Source: Myxococcus guangdongensis
GTDB taxonomy: Bacteria; Myxococcota; Myxococcia; Myxococcales; Myxococcaceae
Direction of reading: 5' to 3'
NCBI RefSeq assembly: GCF_024198255.1
Contig: NZ_JAJVKW010000004.1
Location: 62,001 to 126,000 of the forward strand
DNA length: 64,000 nucleotides
Part shown: piece by piece, positions 29,902 through 38,349 of the stretch
Position numbering within the stretch: position 1 is the first letter of the stretch
Layout of the letters: each line of letters starts with the position of its first letter
Made by a program: the position numbers and the translations under genes
Notes under the pieces: generated by a model
Database searches by the model: none
What the model was told of the DNA's origin: nothing
The model's input: only the letters and a program-made list of their open reading frames with translations

Positions 29902-31314
29902 GTGTCCTGGTCGACGCCGCACGCCGGCTGGAAGTCCTGGTGGCTCGTTTCATTCCTGGGCGTGTTCGCGTGCGCGCGAAATGTGCCGGAGGCGGTGCGC
30001 GGTGGTGAGGGGACGCCGGGCGGCGCCGTGGTGGTGCTCCAGGGCGCGCGGCTCATCGACGGCAATGGAGGCCCGCCCCTCGAGGACGCGACGTTGGTCA
30101 TCGAGGGCGAGACGCTCCGCGCGGTGGGGCCGTGGGCCGAGGTGACGGTGCCGTCCGGTGCGCAGGTGCTCGACGTGAAGGGCAAGAGCGTGTTTCCGGG
30201 GCTCGTCGCGGACCACTCGCACCTGGGCGTGGTGGATGGGACGAAGTCGGGGTCGGGCCACTTCACGCGCGAGAATGTCTTGCGACAGGCCCGGCAGTAC
30301 GAGGTGTACGGCGTCACCACGGTGATGTCGCTCGGGTTCAACACGGAGCTGTTCCCGAAGTTGCAGGAGGAACTCAACGCGGGGGCACCGAAAGGCGCGG
30401 ACATCCTGGGCGCGGACCGGGGGCTGGGTGTACCGGACGGTGCGCCGCCGGTGGGAGTGGGGACGGACCAGCTCTATCGGCCGAGGACGGTGGAGGAGGC
30501 GAGGGCGGCAGTGAGGGAGTCGGCGTCACGTCGGCCGGCGATGGTGAAGATCTGGGTGGATGACTTCCACCACTCGGTGCCGGTGAAGATGACGCCGGAG
30601 GTGCAGGCGGCCATCATCGACGAGGCGCATCAGCAGGGGCTGCGCGTGGCCGCGCATGTCTACTACCTGGACGATGCAAAGCGACTGGTGCGCGAGGGCG
30701 TGGACGTGCTCGCGCACGGCATCCGAGACAGGCCCGTGGACGACGAGCTGGTGCGGGAGATGAAGGCGCGGGGGACGTGGTACGTGCCGACGCTGGGGTT
30801 GGACGAGACGTTCTACATCTACGCGGAGGCGCCGGAGTGGATGCGCACGTCGTTCTTCCAGCACGCGGTGCAGCCGGCGCTGGCGGCGCAGTTCGCGGAC
30901 CCGGCGTGGCGCGCGAAGACGCTGGGAGATGCGAAGGCGCTGGCGCAGAACCGCGCGTCGGTGGCGATGAACCTGCGCAACGTGAAGGCGCTCCACGACG
31001 CGGGTGTGTCCATTGGTTTCGGGACGGACTCGGGGGCAAACCCCTTGCGGATTCCCGGCTTCGCGGAGCACCGGGAGTTGGAGCTGATGGTGCAGGCGGG
31101 GCTGACGCCGCTCGAGGCCCTGCGTCACGCCACGCGGGACGCGGCCGCGCTCTTGAAGCTCGACGACCGTGGGACGCTGGCGGTCGGCAAGCGCGCGGAC
31201 TTCGTGCTGGTGGAAGGCAACCCGGCGGCGGACATCCTGGACACCCGCCGCATCGTCGGCGTGTGGCACCGGGGCAAACGCGTGAGCGGCGGTGTGGAGG
31301 ACCTCACGCCCTGA
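29902..31314 (+). CDS. Amidohydrolase-family lipoprotein
   Basis: 470 residues from GTG 29902 with GGGAGG 5 nt upstream. The signal peptide ends in lipobox GVFAC (Cys24), predicting an exported lipoprotein. The metal-dependent hydrolase barrel has the DHSHLG motif (about 106), the probable carbamylated Lys in MVKIWVDD (about 215), His in RVAAHVYY and DVLAHGI, and Asp in GFGTDSGANP (about 373). The C-terminal GTLAVGKRADFVLVEGNP strand completes the beta-sandwich. The pattern fits imidazolonepropionase-like or prolidase-like amidohydrolases; the substrate is unknown. The 250-bp upstream region holds no other gene that I can see. Confidence 0.92.
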   Translation: MSWSTPHAGWKSWWLVSFLGVFACARNVPEAVRGGEGTPGGAVVVLQGARLIDGNGGPPLEDATLVIEGETLRAVGPWAEVTVPSGAQVLDVKGKSVFPGLVADHSHLGVVDGTKSGSGHFTRENVLRQARQYEVYGVTTVMSLGFNTELFPKLQEELNAGAPKGADILGADRGLGVPDGAPPVGVGTDQLYRPRTVEEARAAVRESASRRPAMVKIWVDDFHHSVPVKMTPEVQAAIIDEAHQQGLRVAAHVYYLDDAKRLVREGVDVLAHGIRDRPVDDELVREMKARGTWYVPTLGLDETFYIYAEAPEWMRTSFFQHAVQPALAAQFADPAWRAKTLGDAKALAQNRASVAMNLRNVKALHDAGVSIGFGTDSGANPLRIPGFAEHRELELMVQAGLTPLEALRHATRDAAALLKLDDRGTLAVGKRADFVLVEGNPAADILDTRRIVGVWHRGKRVSGGVEDLTP

Positions 31315-31470
31315 GTAGGTGGGGCTCCCCGCCCTGGTCGCGATGGAGCGCGTGACGCATCCCTGTGTCTCAGGGTGATGCGGCCCCGCGCGCGTTCATC
31401 CTCCGCGCGGAGCCCTGGTGGGCCGCTGGCTCGTTCCGTCCCAAGGCGGGTGGGACGGGAGCCATGAGCC

Positions 31471-32733
31471 TCACGCCGCGCCGCCCTCGGCGTACAGGCG
31501 CTTGTGGTCGCGAATCTCCGAGAGGCGGAACGCGCCCGGGTGCGGAGGCTTCGCCTCGGGGGCATCCGAGGCCAGCTTCATCAGCCGCTCGTACTCCTCG
31601 ATGGGGACGCGCTCGCGCCGGGCCAGGACGGTGTCCAGGTCCGCGCGCGCCATGCGCTCGGCGGCCTTCTCCCCGACGACGCCGGAGAAGAACTCCGCCA
31701 TGCACCCGCTGCCGTAGGACAGCAGGCCAATCCGCTGGTTCGCGAGCTTCGCGGCCTCGCCGTGCAGCAGCCCCGCGAGCGCCAGGTACAGCGACGCCGT
31801 GTACACATTGCCGATGCGCGAGTTGAGCCCCAGCGACGAGGCGACCTGCGCGTCATAGCTGACGGCCGACTTCGCCAGCTCTTCGCGAGCCTCGGGCGTC
31901 CCGAGCTGTGTCTCCTTCGCGTCCTCCAAATCACACAGCCGCAGCTGCGTGTGCGCCTTGCGCGCCATCTTGCAGAAGGGCACGTGGTACGCGATGCGCG
32001 CGAGCTGCTCCCCCGGCAGTGAGCCCGACCAGCGCACCAGCCCCGCCGCCAGCGCCTTCTCGCGCCAGCCCCGGTACGCGCCGGACAGGGCCTCCAGGTA
32101 GCAGTTGATGGAGTAGTGCCCGTCCACCAGGGCCTCTCGCCGGCCAATGGGCCGCCAGAAGTCATACACATCCATGGTGCACGTGCCGTTGAGCCCCACG
32201 TCGAGGGCGAGCAGGTCCGGCTGCTCGGAGACCAGCAGTGCCACCGCGCCACCGCCCTGCGTCGGCTCGCCCGCTGTATTCAATCCGTAGCGGGCGATGT
32301 CCGAGCACACCACGATGGCGACCTTGCCCGCACCCGCACCCGAGGCAATCCACTCCGTCGCGGCCATCAGCCCCGCGGTGCCGCCATAACAGGCGTGCTG
32401 CGTGTCATACGTGCGCATCGTCCGCGGCAGCTTCAACAGACCCTGAACGTGTGACGCGACAGGCTTGGAGTGGTCGATGCCCGTCTCCGTGCCCACCACG
32501 AGCATGCCCACGCGCGACGGGTCCACGCCCTGCTGCTGGATGAGCCGCGCCGCCGCCGTGGCGGCCAGCGCCACCGTGTCCTCACCCGGGTCCGTGACGG
32601 CCATCTCCCGAGCCCCGAGGCCCGAGGTGAACTTCGCCGGGTCCACGTTGCGGGCGCGCGCCAGGTCCTCGATGTCCACGTAGCGGGAGGGCACCGCGAC
32701 CGCCAGGGCCTCGATTCCAACTTTTCTCTGCAT
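31471..32733 (-). CDS. mvaS: HMG-CoA synthase-like protein of the AIB operon
   Basis: 420 residues from ATG 32733 with GAGGA 5 nt upstream; an open extension of 20 codons has no site. Thiolase fold with the HMG-CoA synthase catalytic set: Glu in VVGTETGIDHSKP, Cys in TQHACYGGTAG and His in YHVPFCKMARKAH. It condenses acetyl-CoA with acetoacetyl-CoA to HMG-CoA, the entry to both mevalonate and, in myxobacteria, the alternative isovaleryl-CoA route. It is the last gene of the aibR-A-B-C-mvaS operon, 56 bp after aibC. The same order is known in Myxococcus xanthus, which supports the specific assignment. Confidence 0.94.
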   Translation of the reverse strand: MQRKVGIEALAVAVPSRYVDIEDLARARNVDPAKFTSGLGAREMAVTDPGEDTVALAATAAARLIQQQGVDPSRVGMLVVGTETGIDHSKPVASHVQGLLKLPRTMRTYDTQHACYGGTAGLMAATEWIASGAGAGKVAIVVCSDIARYGLNTAGEPTQGGGAVALLVSEQPDLLALDVGLNGTCTMDVYDFWRPIGRREALVDGHYSINCYLEALSGAYRGWREKALAAGLVRWSGSLPGEQLARIAYHVPFCKMARKAHTQLRLCDLEDAKETQLGTPEAREELAKSAVSYDAQVASSLGLNSRIGNVYTASLYLALAGLLHGEAAKLANQRIGLLSYGSGCMAEFFSGVVGEKAAERMARADLDTVLARRERVPIEEYERLMKLASDAPEAKPPHPGAFRLSEIRDHKRLYAEGGAA

Positions 32734-32789
32734 GGGATTCCTCGTTTCCAACTCGAGAGTCGATGTCTGGGTTTGCAGGGTTCTTCTGC

Positions 32790-33827
32790 TCACGCCTCGG
32801 GCGGCACCAAGACCAACCGGCCCGCCACCTCGCGGTTCTCCAGTCGGAAATGCGCCCGCGCTGCTTCAGCCAGCGGAACCGTGTCCGTGACGAATTGACG
32901 CACCCCGCCCGTCGCCGTCAGCCGGAGGGCCTCATCGAGCTCCGCCTGATTCGTGGCATACGCGCCGATGATCTCCAGCTCCTTGACGATAATGAGCCCG
33001 GGATTCACTTGCACGAGACCTGACTCCAGGTTTCCCACCACGACGAGCCGGCCTCCGGGCGCCATGGCCTTGAGCGTCTGGTCGAAGGTGGCGCTGCCGA
33101 CGATCTCCACGGCGAGGTCGACACCTTGTCCCTGCGTGCGCTTGCGCACCTCCGCCGCGAAATCGAGCCCGCGAGACAGGATGACTTCATCCGCGCCCGC
33201 GGCCCGCAGCGGCTGCACCTTGGCTTCGCCAGACGTCACGGCGATGACTCGCGCTCCGTCCAGCTTGGCCAATTGCACCGCGGACATTCCCACCCCGCCG
33301 CTGGCCCCGGTGATGAGCACTGTTTCACCCGCACGGATGCGACCCCGGGTGCGCAGCGTGTGCACCGCCGTGCCCGTGGTGCAGCACACCGTGGCGGCCT
33401 CCGCCCAGGGGAGCGACGACGGCACGCGGCCCAGCCCCGCGACGGGCGCCACCATGAACTGTGAATACCCGCCGGGCAGCTCCTCGCCGAAGAAGCGATT
33501 GTCCGTCTTGCACAGACTGTTGCGCCCGCTGCGGCACAGCGCGCACGTGCCACACGACATCCGCTGGAGCGTCGCCGCCCGGTCGCCTGTCTTCCATCCC
33601 GGTGTCTCGGGGCCCACCGCCACGACTTCACCCGCGGCCTCGTGGCCGAGAATCGCTGGCACGTGGGTGCGAGGCAGGTTGCCACGACGGTTGATGACAT
33701 CGTGATAACAAACCCCGCAAGCGTGAACCCGCAGCAAGACTTCACCCTTGCCCGGTGCGGGGACGGGGACGTCCTCCATTTTCAAATTGCCGGCTTCACC
33801 AAAACTGCGCAGAACAATGGCCTTCAT
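32790..33827 (-). CDS. aibC: Medium-chain dehydrogenase AibC, 3,3-dimethylacrylyl-CoA reductase
   Basis: 345 residues from ATG 33827 (GGAGG 6 nt upstream). MDR fold with VCYHDVINRRG and GHEAAGEV near the N-terminus, a four-cysteine lobe (CGTCALCRSGRNSLC), nucleotide-binding GASGGVGMSAVQLAK, and VEIVGSATFDQTL. In M. xanthus AibC reduces 3,3-dimethylacrylyl-CoA to isovaleryl-CoA, and this gene holds the same position between aibB and mvaS. Function is assigned by synteny and family; the fold alone would only say zinc-type oxidoreductase. Spacing to aibB is 46 bp. Confidence 0.9.
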   Translation of the reverse strand: MKAIVLRSFGEAGNLKMEDVPVPAPGKGEVLLRVHACGVCYHDVINRRGNLPRTHVPAILGHEAAGEVVAVGPETPGWKTGDRAATLQRMSCGTCALCRSGRNSLCKTDNRFFGEELPGGYSQFMVAPVAGLGRVPSSLPWAEAATVCCTTGTAVHTLRTRGRIRAGETVLITGASGGVGMSAVQLAKLDGARVIAVTSGEAKVQPLRAAGADEVILSRGLDFAAEVRKRTQGQGVDLAVEIVGSATFDQTLKAMAPGGRLVVVGNLESGLVQVNPGLIIVKELEIIGAYATNQAELDEALRLTATGGVRQFVTDTVPLAEAARAHFRLENREVAGRLVLVPPEA

Positions 33828-33873
33828 CTCGTCCCTCCGAGAGACACACAAACGAAACAGGGGATGTCTGGCT

Positions 33874-34614
33874 TCAGCGACCGACGAGCTGGTCGCGCAG
33901 GCCGCGAGGGTCCAACGCGCGGATGGCGGCGACGGTGCGCGCGTCCGGCAGCGGGGTGATGGCGAGCGAGTCGTCCACCATGAAGTCGAAGCCCGTGCGC
34001 TCGGCGATGTCCTCGGTCGAGGCCCACGGATGGCGCGCCGTCAGCCTCGCGCCCGAGGCGCCCAGCTCGAAGACGCCCAAGTCGGTCAGGAGCCGCACGT
34101 CGCGGCGCGGGTCTCTCGTGGTGGCCACCTGCACCTCGGGCACCAGGTTGCGGCGCGACTGGCGCGGCACCAGCAACACGGGGCGGTGGACCCACTGGCG
34201 CAGCGTGGCGGCGCCGGCCACGCCGGGGAACTTGGTGCGCGGGCGCTCCAGGCTGCCGCTCGCCGTCATGTTGGTGCTGCCGCTGGCATCGACCTCGGCG
34301 GCGCCGAAGAAGACGGTGTCCACCCGGCCACGGCGCGCGTGGTCGAACAAGTCCGGGATGGTGATCTCCGCCGAGCGTCCCTCCAGGTAGCCCAGGTCCT
34401 CGGAGGAGGGGAGCAGCGAGGGGATGTCCGGGTCCAGCGAGCCCACGCAGGCCAGGTACGTCAGGTCCGGCGCGTGCGTGGCGCGGGCCACGGCGATGGC
34501 GAGGATGGCCAGCGGCGAGGCGACGCCCGTGGCCACCACGGCGCCGTCGTCAATCTGTCGCGCGAGCAGGGAGACCACCGTCTCCGCGGGGGTGATGTCC
34601 AGGGTGGCGCTCAT
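33874..34614 (-). CDS. aibB: AibB, CoA-transferase-like decarboxylase subunit
   Basis: 246 residues; its ATG overlaps the aibA stop (ATGA), implying coupled translation. It has the beta-subunit fold of class I CoA-transferases/glutaconate CoA-transferase. Normal family members carry a catalytic glutamate in a ...E...G segment near residue 55; here the sequence is LTYLACVGSLDPDI, with Cys56 at that place. As I recall, M. xanthus AibA/AibB has a cysteine there and decarboxylates 3-methylglutaconyl-CoA to 3,3-dimethylacrylyl-CoA instead of transferring CoA. This explains its presence in an isovaleryl-CoA operon without a CoA-transfer partner. Confidence 0.92.
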   Translation of the reverse strand: MSATLDITPAETVVSLLARQIDDGAVVATGVASPLAILAIAVARATHAPDLTYLACVGSLDPDIPSLLPSSEDLGYLEGRSAEITIPDLFDHARRGRVDTVFFGAAEVDASGSTNMTASGSLERPRTKFPGVAGAATLRQWVHRPVLLVPRQSRRNLVPEVQVATTRDPRRDVRLLTDLGVFELGASGARLTARHPWASTEDIAERTGFDFMVDDSLAITPLPDARTVAAIRALDPRGLRDQLVGR

Positions 34615-35408
34615 GCCGCCCTCCGTGTCTTCAGCGAGGCGAGGAACTCCGCCTCCTGGCCCGCCTCGGCGAGCGACAGGTAGCGCGCGAGCATCGCGTC
34701 GTCGTGGGGATACAGCCCCGCGCAGCCGGTGGGCAGCGCGCCGCCGGGAGCGAGGACGATGCGGTCCACCTGGAAGCCGGGGATGGTGGCGCGAGGCAGC
34801 TTCGTCACGCGCTCCTCCACCGTGGCAATCACGCGGCGCGCGGCGCCCGCGACCAGCAGGTCCGTGGTGGGGTCTTCCATGTAGAGGTTGCCGCGCTCGT
34901 CCGCGGCGCGCGCGTGAATCAGCGCCACGTCCGGGAAGTAGGCGGGCTCCACCGGGACGCTCTCGCCGGTGAACGGGTCCACCACGGTGCGCGGAGGCTC
35001 CGCTTGGGCGAGCCCCGACACATCCGCGTCGGGCGCGGGGATGAAGGGCAGGCCCATGGAGGCGGCGCGCAGCCGCTGGACGACGCGGTAGCCGTCATGC
35101 TCGCGCCACGACAGGGTGCCTTGTTCGATTCCCCGTTTGATACAGGGCATGGGGCGCACGCGGCCCTCCAGGCTCAGCGCGCCGAAGGCGATGTCCAGGT
35201 GGGCGAGACACCCGCCCGCGACGAGCAGCTCGGCGGGCAGCGGGTTGGGCAGTGAGATGAGGCGCAGGCCCCGGCGCTCCTGGGCGATGAGCTCCATCAC
35301 CAGCGCCATGGGTGCGCGGCCGAGCATGAAGCCGCCCGTGGCCAGCGACGCACCGTCGGGGATGGACGCGACGGCGTCCTCCAGCGAGCACCAACGCGCG
35401 GTCTTCAC
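34611..35408 (-). CDS. aibA: AibA, CoA-transferase-like decarboxylase subunit
   Basis: 265 residues. The GTG start overlaps the aibR stop (GTGA) and the stop overlaps the aibB start (ATGA), so aibR-aibA-aibB should be translationally coupled. The alpha-subunit fold of glutaconate CoA-transferase is seen from IPDGASLATGGFMLGRAPMALVMEL onward, with the glycine-rich DGASLATGGF loop and the VDPFTGESVPVEPAYFPDVALIHA region that lines the CoA site. It forms the heteromeric 3-methylglutaconyl-CoA decarboxylase with AibB, acting in the cytoplasm. Assignment rests on family plus the five-gene synteny. Confidence 0.92.
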   Translation of the reverse strand: MKTARWCSLEDAVASIPDGASLATGGFMLGRAPMALVMELIAQERRGLRLISLPNPLPAELLVAGGCLAHLDIAFGALSLEGRVRPMPCIKRGIEQGTLSWREHDGYRVVQRLRAASMGLPFIPAPDADVSGLAQAEPPRTVVDPFTGESVPVEPAYFPDVALIHARAADERGNLYMEDPTTDLLVAGAARRVIATVEERVTKLPRATIPGFQVDRIVLAPGGALPTGCAGLYPHDDAMLARYLSLAEAGQEAEFLASLKTRRAA

Positions 35409-36103
35409 GTCCCCTCCGTTCCGGACGAGCCACCGGAGCCGGCGCCCGACGCGGCGGCGCGCGGCACCATGCGCAGCGAGGACACCCCGGGCTGACCATC
35501 CACCGCGGCGGCGACGATGGGCGGGAAGAGCAGCTCCACCATGCCGTCGGCGATCTGCTCATCCGAGAGGCGGCCGTCGGGCTTGAACCACTTGTAGACC
35601 CACAGCACCATGCCCAGGAACGAGAACGCGCCGATGGTCGGGTCGACGGGACGGATGCGCCCCTGCTGCGCGGCCTGCGAGAAGGCCTCCTCCAGGAAGT
35701 CGACGTAGCGCTTCTTGCGGCTGTCGATGAACGCGCGCGCCTCACCGGTGAGCGTGGCGTGCTCGTGGAGGATGATGATGACCTCCTTGCTCCACCCGCG
35801 CGTCACCAGCAGGATGTTGTGGCGCATGCACGCGCGCAGTCGCTCCACCGGGTCCGCGATGTCCTGCACGCGCGAGAGGACCTGCTCCTCGAACAGGTCC
35901 ATCCCGTAGTTCATGATGGCGAAGAGCAGCTGCTCCTTGTTCTGGATGTGGTGGTAGAGCCCCGCCTTCGTCATCCGGCACGCGGCGGCGATCTCCTGCA
36001 TCGAGGTGCCTTCGTAGCCGCGCTCGCAGATGAGCCGCGCCGCCGTCTCCAGGATGGCCTTGTAGCGCTCGCCTTCATCCGGCTTCCGTCCGCTATGCGT
36101 CAC
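35405..36103 (-). CDS. aibR: AibR, TetR-family repressor of the isovaleryl-CoA operon
   Basis: 232 residues from GTG 36103 with GAGG 5 nt upstream. An upstream GTG at 36145 would leave almost no room for the operator, so I reject it. The N-terminal TetR helix-turn-helix reads TSMQEIAAACRMTKAGLYHHIQNKEQLL (about 34-61). The C-terminal ligand domain is similar in layout to fatty-acyl-CoA-responsive TetR proteins. In M. xanthus AibR represses the aib genes and is relieved by isovaleryl-CoA. A perfect 18-bp palindrome lies 43 bp upstream of the start. It is the first gene of the operon, overlapping aibA by 4 bp. Confidence 0.92.
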   Translation of the reverse strand: MTHSGRKPDEGERYKAILETAARLICERGYEGTSMQEIAAACRMTKAGLYHHIQNKEQLLFAIMNYGMDLFEEQVLSRVQDIADPVERLRACMRHNILLVTRGWSKEVIIILHEHATLTGEARAFIDSRKKRYVDFLEEAFSQAAQQGRIRPVDPTIGAFSFLGMVLWVYKWFKPDGRLSDEQIADGMVELLFPPIVAAAVDGQPGVSSLRMVPRAAASGAGSGGSSGTEGT

Positions 36104-36146
36104 GTGTGCCTCGCCACGGTGGACTGTAAAGTTTTCACAAGCCACG

Positions 36147-36189
36147 ACCTACCGACCGGTAGGTAGCACCGGTCAACGCGGGGTGTCAA
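36147..36189 (-). promoter_or_regulatory. aib operon promoter region with 18-bp TetR operator
   Basis: ACCTACCGACCGGTAGGT at 36147-36164 is a perfect 8-2-8 palindrome, typical of TetR/FadR-like acyl-CoA regulators. Reading leftward on the minus strand, a consensus-like TTGACA lies at 36184-36189 (and TTGACC at 36171-36176). A -10 about 17 bp downstream would fall at 36161-36166, inside the operator, so bound repressor would block RNA polymerase. The -10 hexamer itself is poor (CTACCT/TACCTA), so the promoter call is weaker than the operator call. Confidence 0.78.
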
Positions 36190-36306
36190 CGCGCTCGTGG
36201 GCCAGGGTTCGTGGAGCCCGCATGTAGAAGGTCCAGGAGTTTCAGGAGGTTGAGGAAGTGCTGGGACTTCGGGGTGGCTCGGGTGCTCCCTGTTCGAGGG
36301 GGGAGG

Positions 36307-36330
36307 CTGGCCCAGGTCCCCCGGGGCCAG
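36307..36330 (-). repeat. Stem-loop CTGGCCC/GGGCCAG downstream of small ORF
   Basis: Perfect 7-bp arms (36307-36313 and 36324-36330) with a 10-nt loop, 8 bp beyond the stop of the small minus-strand gene. No T-run follows on the minus strand, so terminator function is only possible. The remaining DNA to the aib operator shows no gene. Confidence 0.35.
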
Positions 36331-36337
36331 CGGTGGC

Positions 36338-36508
36338 TCAGGGCCGGTTCGGGTGCCGCGACTCCAGGTGCCGCAGGAGCATCTGGAGCCGCGCGACGCG
36401 GTACGCGGTCTCCTCGTAGGCCCAGCTCGGGTCGTGGCCGCAGGTCTCGAGCACCTCGGCCTTCCAGTCGAAGTCGAGGGTCGGGTCGATGTTGTTGCTC
36501 GGGTCCAT
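36338..36508 (-). CDS. Small hypothetical protein (56 aa)
   Basis: ATG 36508 with AAAGG 8 nt upstream. The product begins MDPSNNIDPTLDFDWK and is acidic at the N-terminus, then turns basic (RVARLQMLLRHLESRHPNRP). Most of it could form an amphipathic helix. No membrane segment or signal peptide. A hairpin lies just after the stop, supporting a separate small transcript. Too short for the family to be recognised; the coding call rests on start context and amino-acid make-up. It is divergent from the sugar kinase gene 262 bp away. Confidence 0.5.
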   Translation of the reverse strand: MDPSNNIDPTLDFDWKAEVLETCGHDPSWAYEETAYRVARLQMLLRHLESRHPNRP

Positions 36509-36770
36509 GTGAAGAGCCTTTCGTCGTGGAGCTGCGGAGTTCGATGCCTCCACCTCGAAGACTGCCGCTTCGAGGTTCGCCCGTCGGTCTCGACAGGCCG
36601 TCGCCCTTCACTCGTCGCTTCACGGTGCGGGATGACGGCGTGGCGGAGGCACGAGTGGCCGCCAGCCGTGCCGTGCTCCGCGGATGCCTAGCTTGATGAG
36701 GCTTCGTGCTCGGCGTGTTCCTGCTCGAGTCGCGGCATCGGATGGTGGGGCAGGGAGGGGGACGACGGTC

Positions 36771-37736
36771 ATGGTCGCGCGTCGACAGGCGGACATCCTG
36801 GTGGTCGGTGGAATCAGCACGGACTTCCTGGTCCAGGGGCCTCGGCTCCCGAGGCAGGGACAGAACGTGGAGGGGCATCTGTTCCTGGAGAGCCTGGGCG
36901 GAAAGGGCGCCAACGCTTCGGTGGCCGCCGCGCGACTGGGCGCCCGGGCGACGTTGGTGGGGCGGGTGGGAGCGGATGCGCGCGGGCTCGGGCTGCTGGA
37001 ACAGTTGGAGGGCGAGGGCGTGGACACGCTCGCCGTGGCGAGGGACCCGGGCGCGAGCACCGGCGTCGTGCTCGAGATGGTGGATGAATCCGGGCACCGA
37101 CAGAGCCTGTCCGCCGAGGGCGCCAACCGACGGATGCGAGTCCCCGACGTGCTCGCCGCCGAGGAGCGCATCTCCCGCGCGGATGTCCTGCTGGTGCAAT
37201 TGGAAGTACCGCTCGAGGTCGTCGTCGCGGCGGTCCATGTCGCGCGGGCCGCGGGGACTCACGTGGTGCTGGACCCGGCGCCGCCCACGTCGCTGCCCGA
37301 GGAGCTGCTCGAGGCGGTCCATGTCATCCGGCTCAATGACCTGGAGGCGGAGGTGCTGACGGGCGTCGAGGTGGTGGACCGCGAGTCCGCGCGTCAGGCG
37401 GCGGAGAACCTGTTGCGTCGGGGCGTCGGCTCCGCGGTCGTCGCCGCGCCACAGGGCAACCTGCTCCTCGGGGCCGACAGTGAGCTGTGGTTGCCCAATC
37501 TCCCGGTGGACTGGGTGGACACCACGGGCGCGGGGGATGCGTTCTCCGCGGCGCTGTGTGTGGCATTGGGTGAGCGACGCCCCTTGGCCGATGCGGCCCG
37601 CTTCGCGCACGCCACGTCGGCCCTGGCCACGATGCGGCTGGGGGCGCTGTCGGGGTTGCCGAACCGTGAGCAGGTCGAGTCCTTCATGGCCCGGCTGGCC
37701 ATGTCGGCGCTGTCTCGTGAGCCCGCGACCTGGTGA
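36771..37736 (+). CDS. PfkB-family carbohydrate kinase (ribokinase-like)
   Basis: 321 residues from ATG 36771, with a GGGAGGGG site about 9-12 nt upstream; the longer frame lacks one. Motifs: VVGGISTDF (about 10), substrate-binding GGKGANASVAAARLG (about 43), and the C-terminal PfkB signature DTTGAGDAFSAAL with catalytic base Asp256. It phosphorylates a sugar or nucleoside with ATP. The GGKGAN and DTTGAGD motifs favour ribokinase. No transporter or sugar operon is adjacent. Its stop is 3 bp from the convergent gene on the minus strand. Confidence 0.93.
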   Translation: MVARRQADILVVGGISTDFLVQGPRLPRQGQNVEGHLFLESLGGKGANASVAAARLGARATLVGRVGADARGLGLLEQLEGEGVDTLAVARDPGASTGVVLEMVDESGHRQSLSAEGANRRMRVPDVLAAEERISRADVLLVQLEVPLEVVVAAVHVARAAGTHVVLDPAPPTSLPEELLEAVHVIRLNDLEAEVLTGVEVVDRESARQAAENLLRRGVGSAVVAAPQGNLLLGADSELWLPNLPVDWVDTTGAGDAFSAALCVALGERRPLADAARFAHATSALATMRLGALSGLPNREQVESFMARLAMSALSREPATW

Positions 37737-37739
37737 GGG

Positions 37740-38078
37740 TCAGCGTGGAATGGACTTCGAGAGCTCCCGCAGCATGGGACCGCGAGCCTGGTCCAGGTGC
37801 CGCATGAGCTCGGTTCGCTGACCCCCGTCGAGCAATCGCTGGATGCAGACGCGGAGGGTGGCGGACTGGGGCGGCTCGTCGCCGGAGGTGAAGCGCCCGC
37901 AGTGGCAGCGCGCGTCCACGCCATCGATGAGGGCCAGCGCCGACAGCTCCTGCTCTCGGTGCAGCAGCTCCTGCGTGCGTTGATCCACGGAGTCGCAACG
38001 CTGCTGGCACTCGGGCCACCACCACCAGACGGCCACGAGGCCCAGCACGATGGGCAGCAGGCCCAGCCACGCTTTCAT
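37740..38078 (-). CDS. Small membrane-anchored cysteine-containing protein
   Basis: 112 residues from ATG 38078. The N-terminal MKAWLGLLPIVLGLVAVWWWWPE is one hydrophobic helix, acting as a membrane anchor or uncleaved signal. It is followed by CQQRC and CHCG motifs plus a further Cys (RVCIQRL), five cysteines outside the membrane that could pair. The mature part is mostly helical, with a predicted basic/acidic amphipathic stretch. I recognise no family. The frame is open far upstream, but this hydrophobic start is the natural N-terminus. The 271 bp to the divergent lipoprotein gene hold no other gene that I can see. Confidence 0.65.
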   Translation of the reverse strand: MKAWLGLLPIVLGLVAVWWWWPECQQRCDSVDQRTQELLHREQELSALALIDGVDARCHCGRFTSGDEPPQSATLRVCIQRLLDGGQRTELMRHLDQARGPMLRELSKSIPR

Positions 38079-38349
38079 ATCGTCACACCGTGGAGGCGAG
38101 GGAAGGTGGCGCCAGTGTGCCAGTTCTCGAAGAAGCCCGCGAACAGACGCCACTCCGGGAAGGCCCTCATCCAGTGGGCCATCGGCACGGCGCTTGTCGG
38201 GTGTCCAGACTCCGGGGCTTGCCCCTCGGGGTGATGCCGTCGTCTCATCCAGGGGCCGGAAGACTCCGTCGGATTGACGGACAGGGACGCCATGGCCACC
38301 TCCTGCCCCCGCGAGCGCGATTCCGTGCTCGCGAGCGCAGGGGATTGTC

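Noticed and set aside
36104..36145. Earlier GTG start for aibR
   Set aside because: It would bring the start codon to within 2 bp of the 18-bp operator and over the expected -10 region, and has no clear ribosome site. The GTG at 36103 has GAGG 5 nt upstream.
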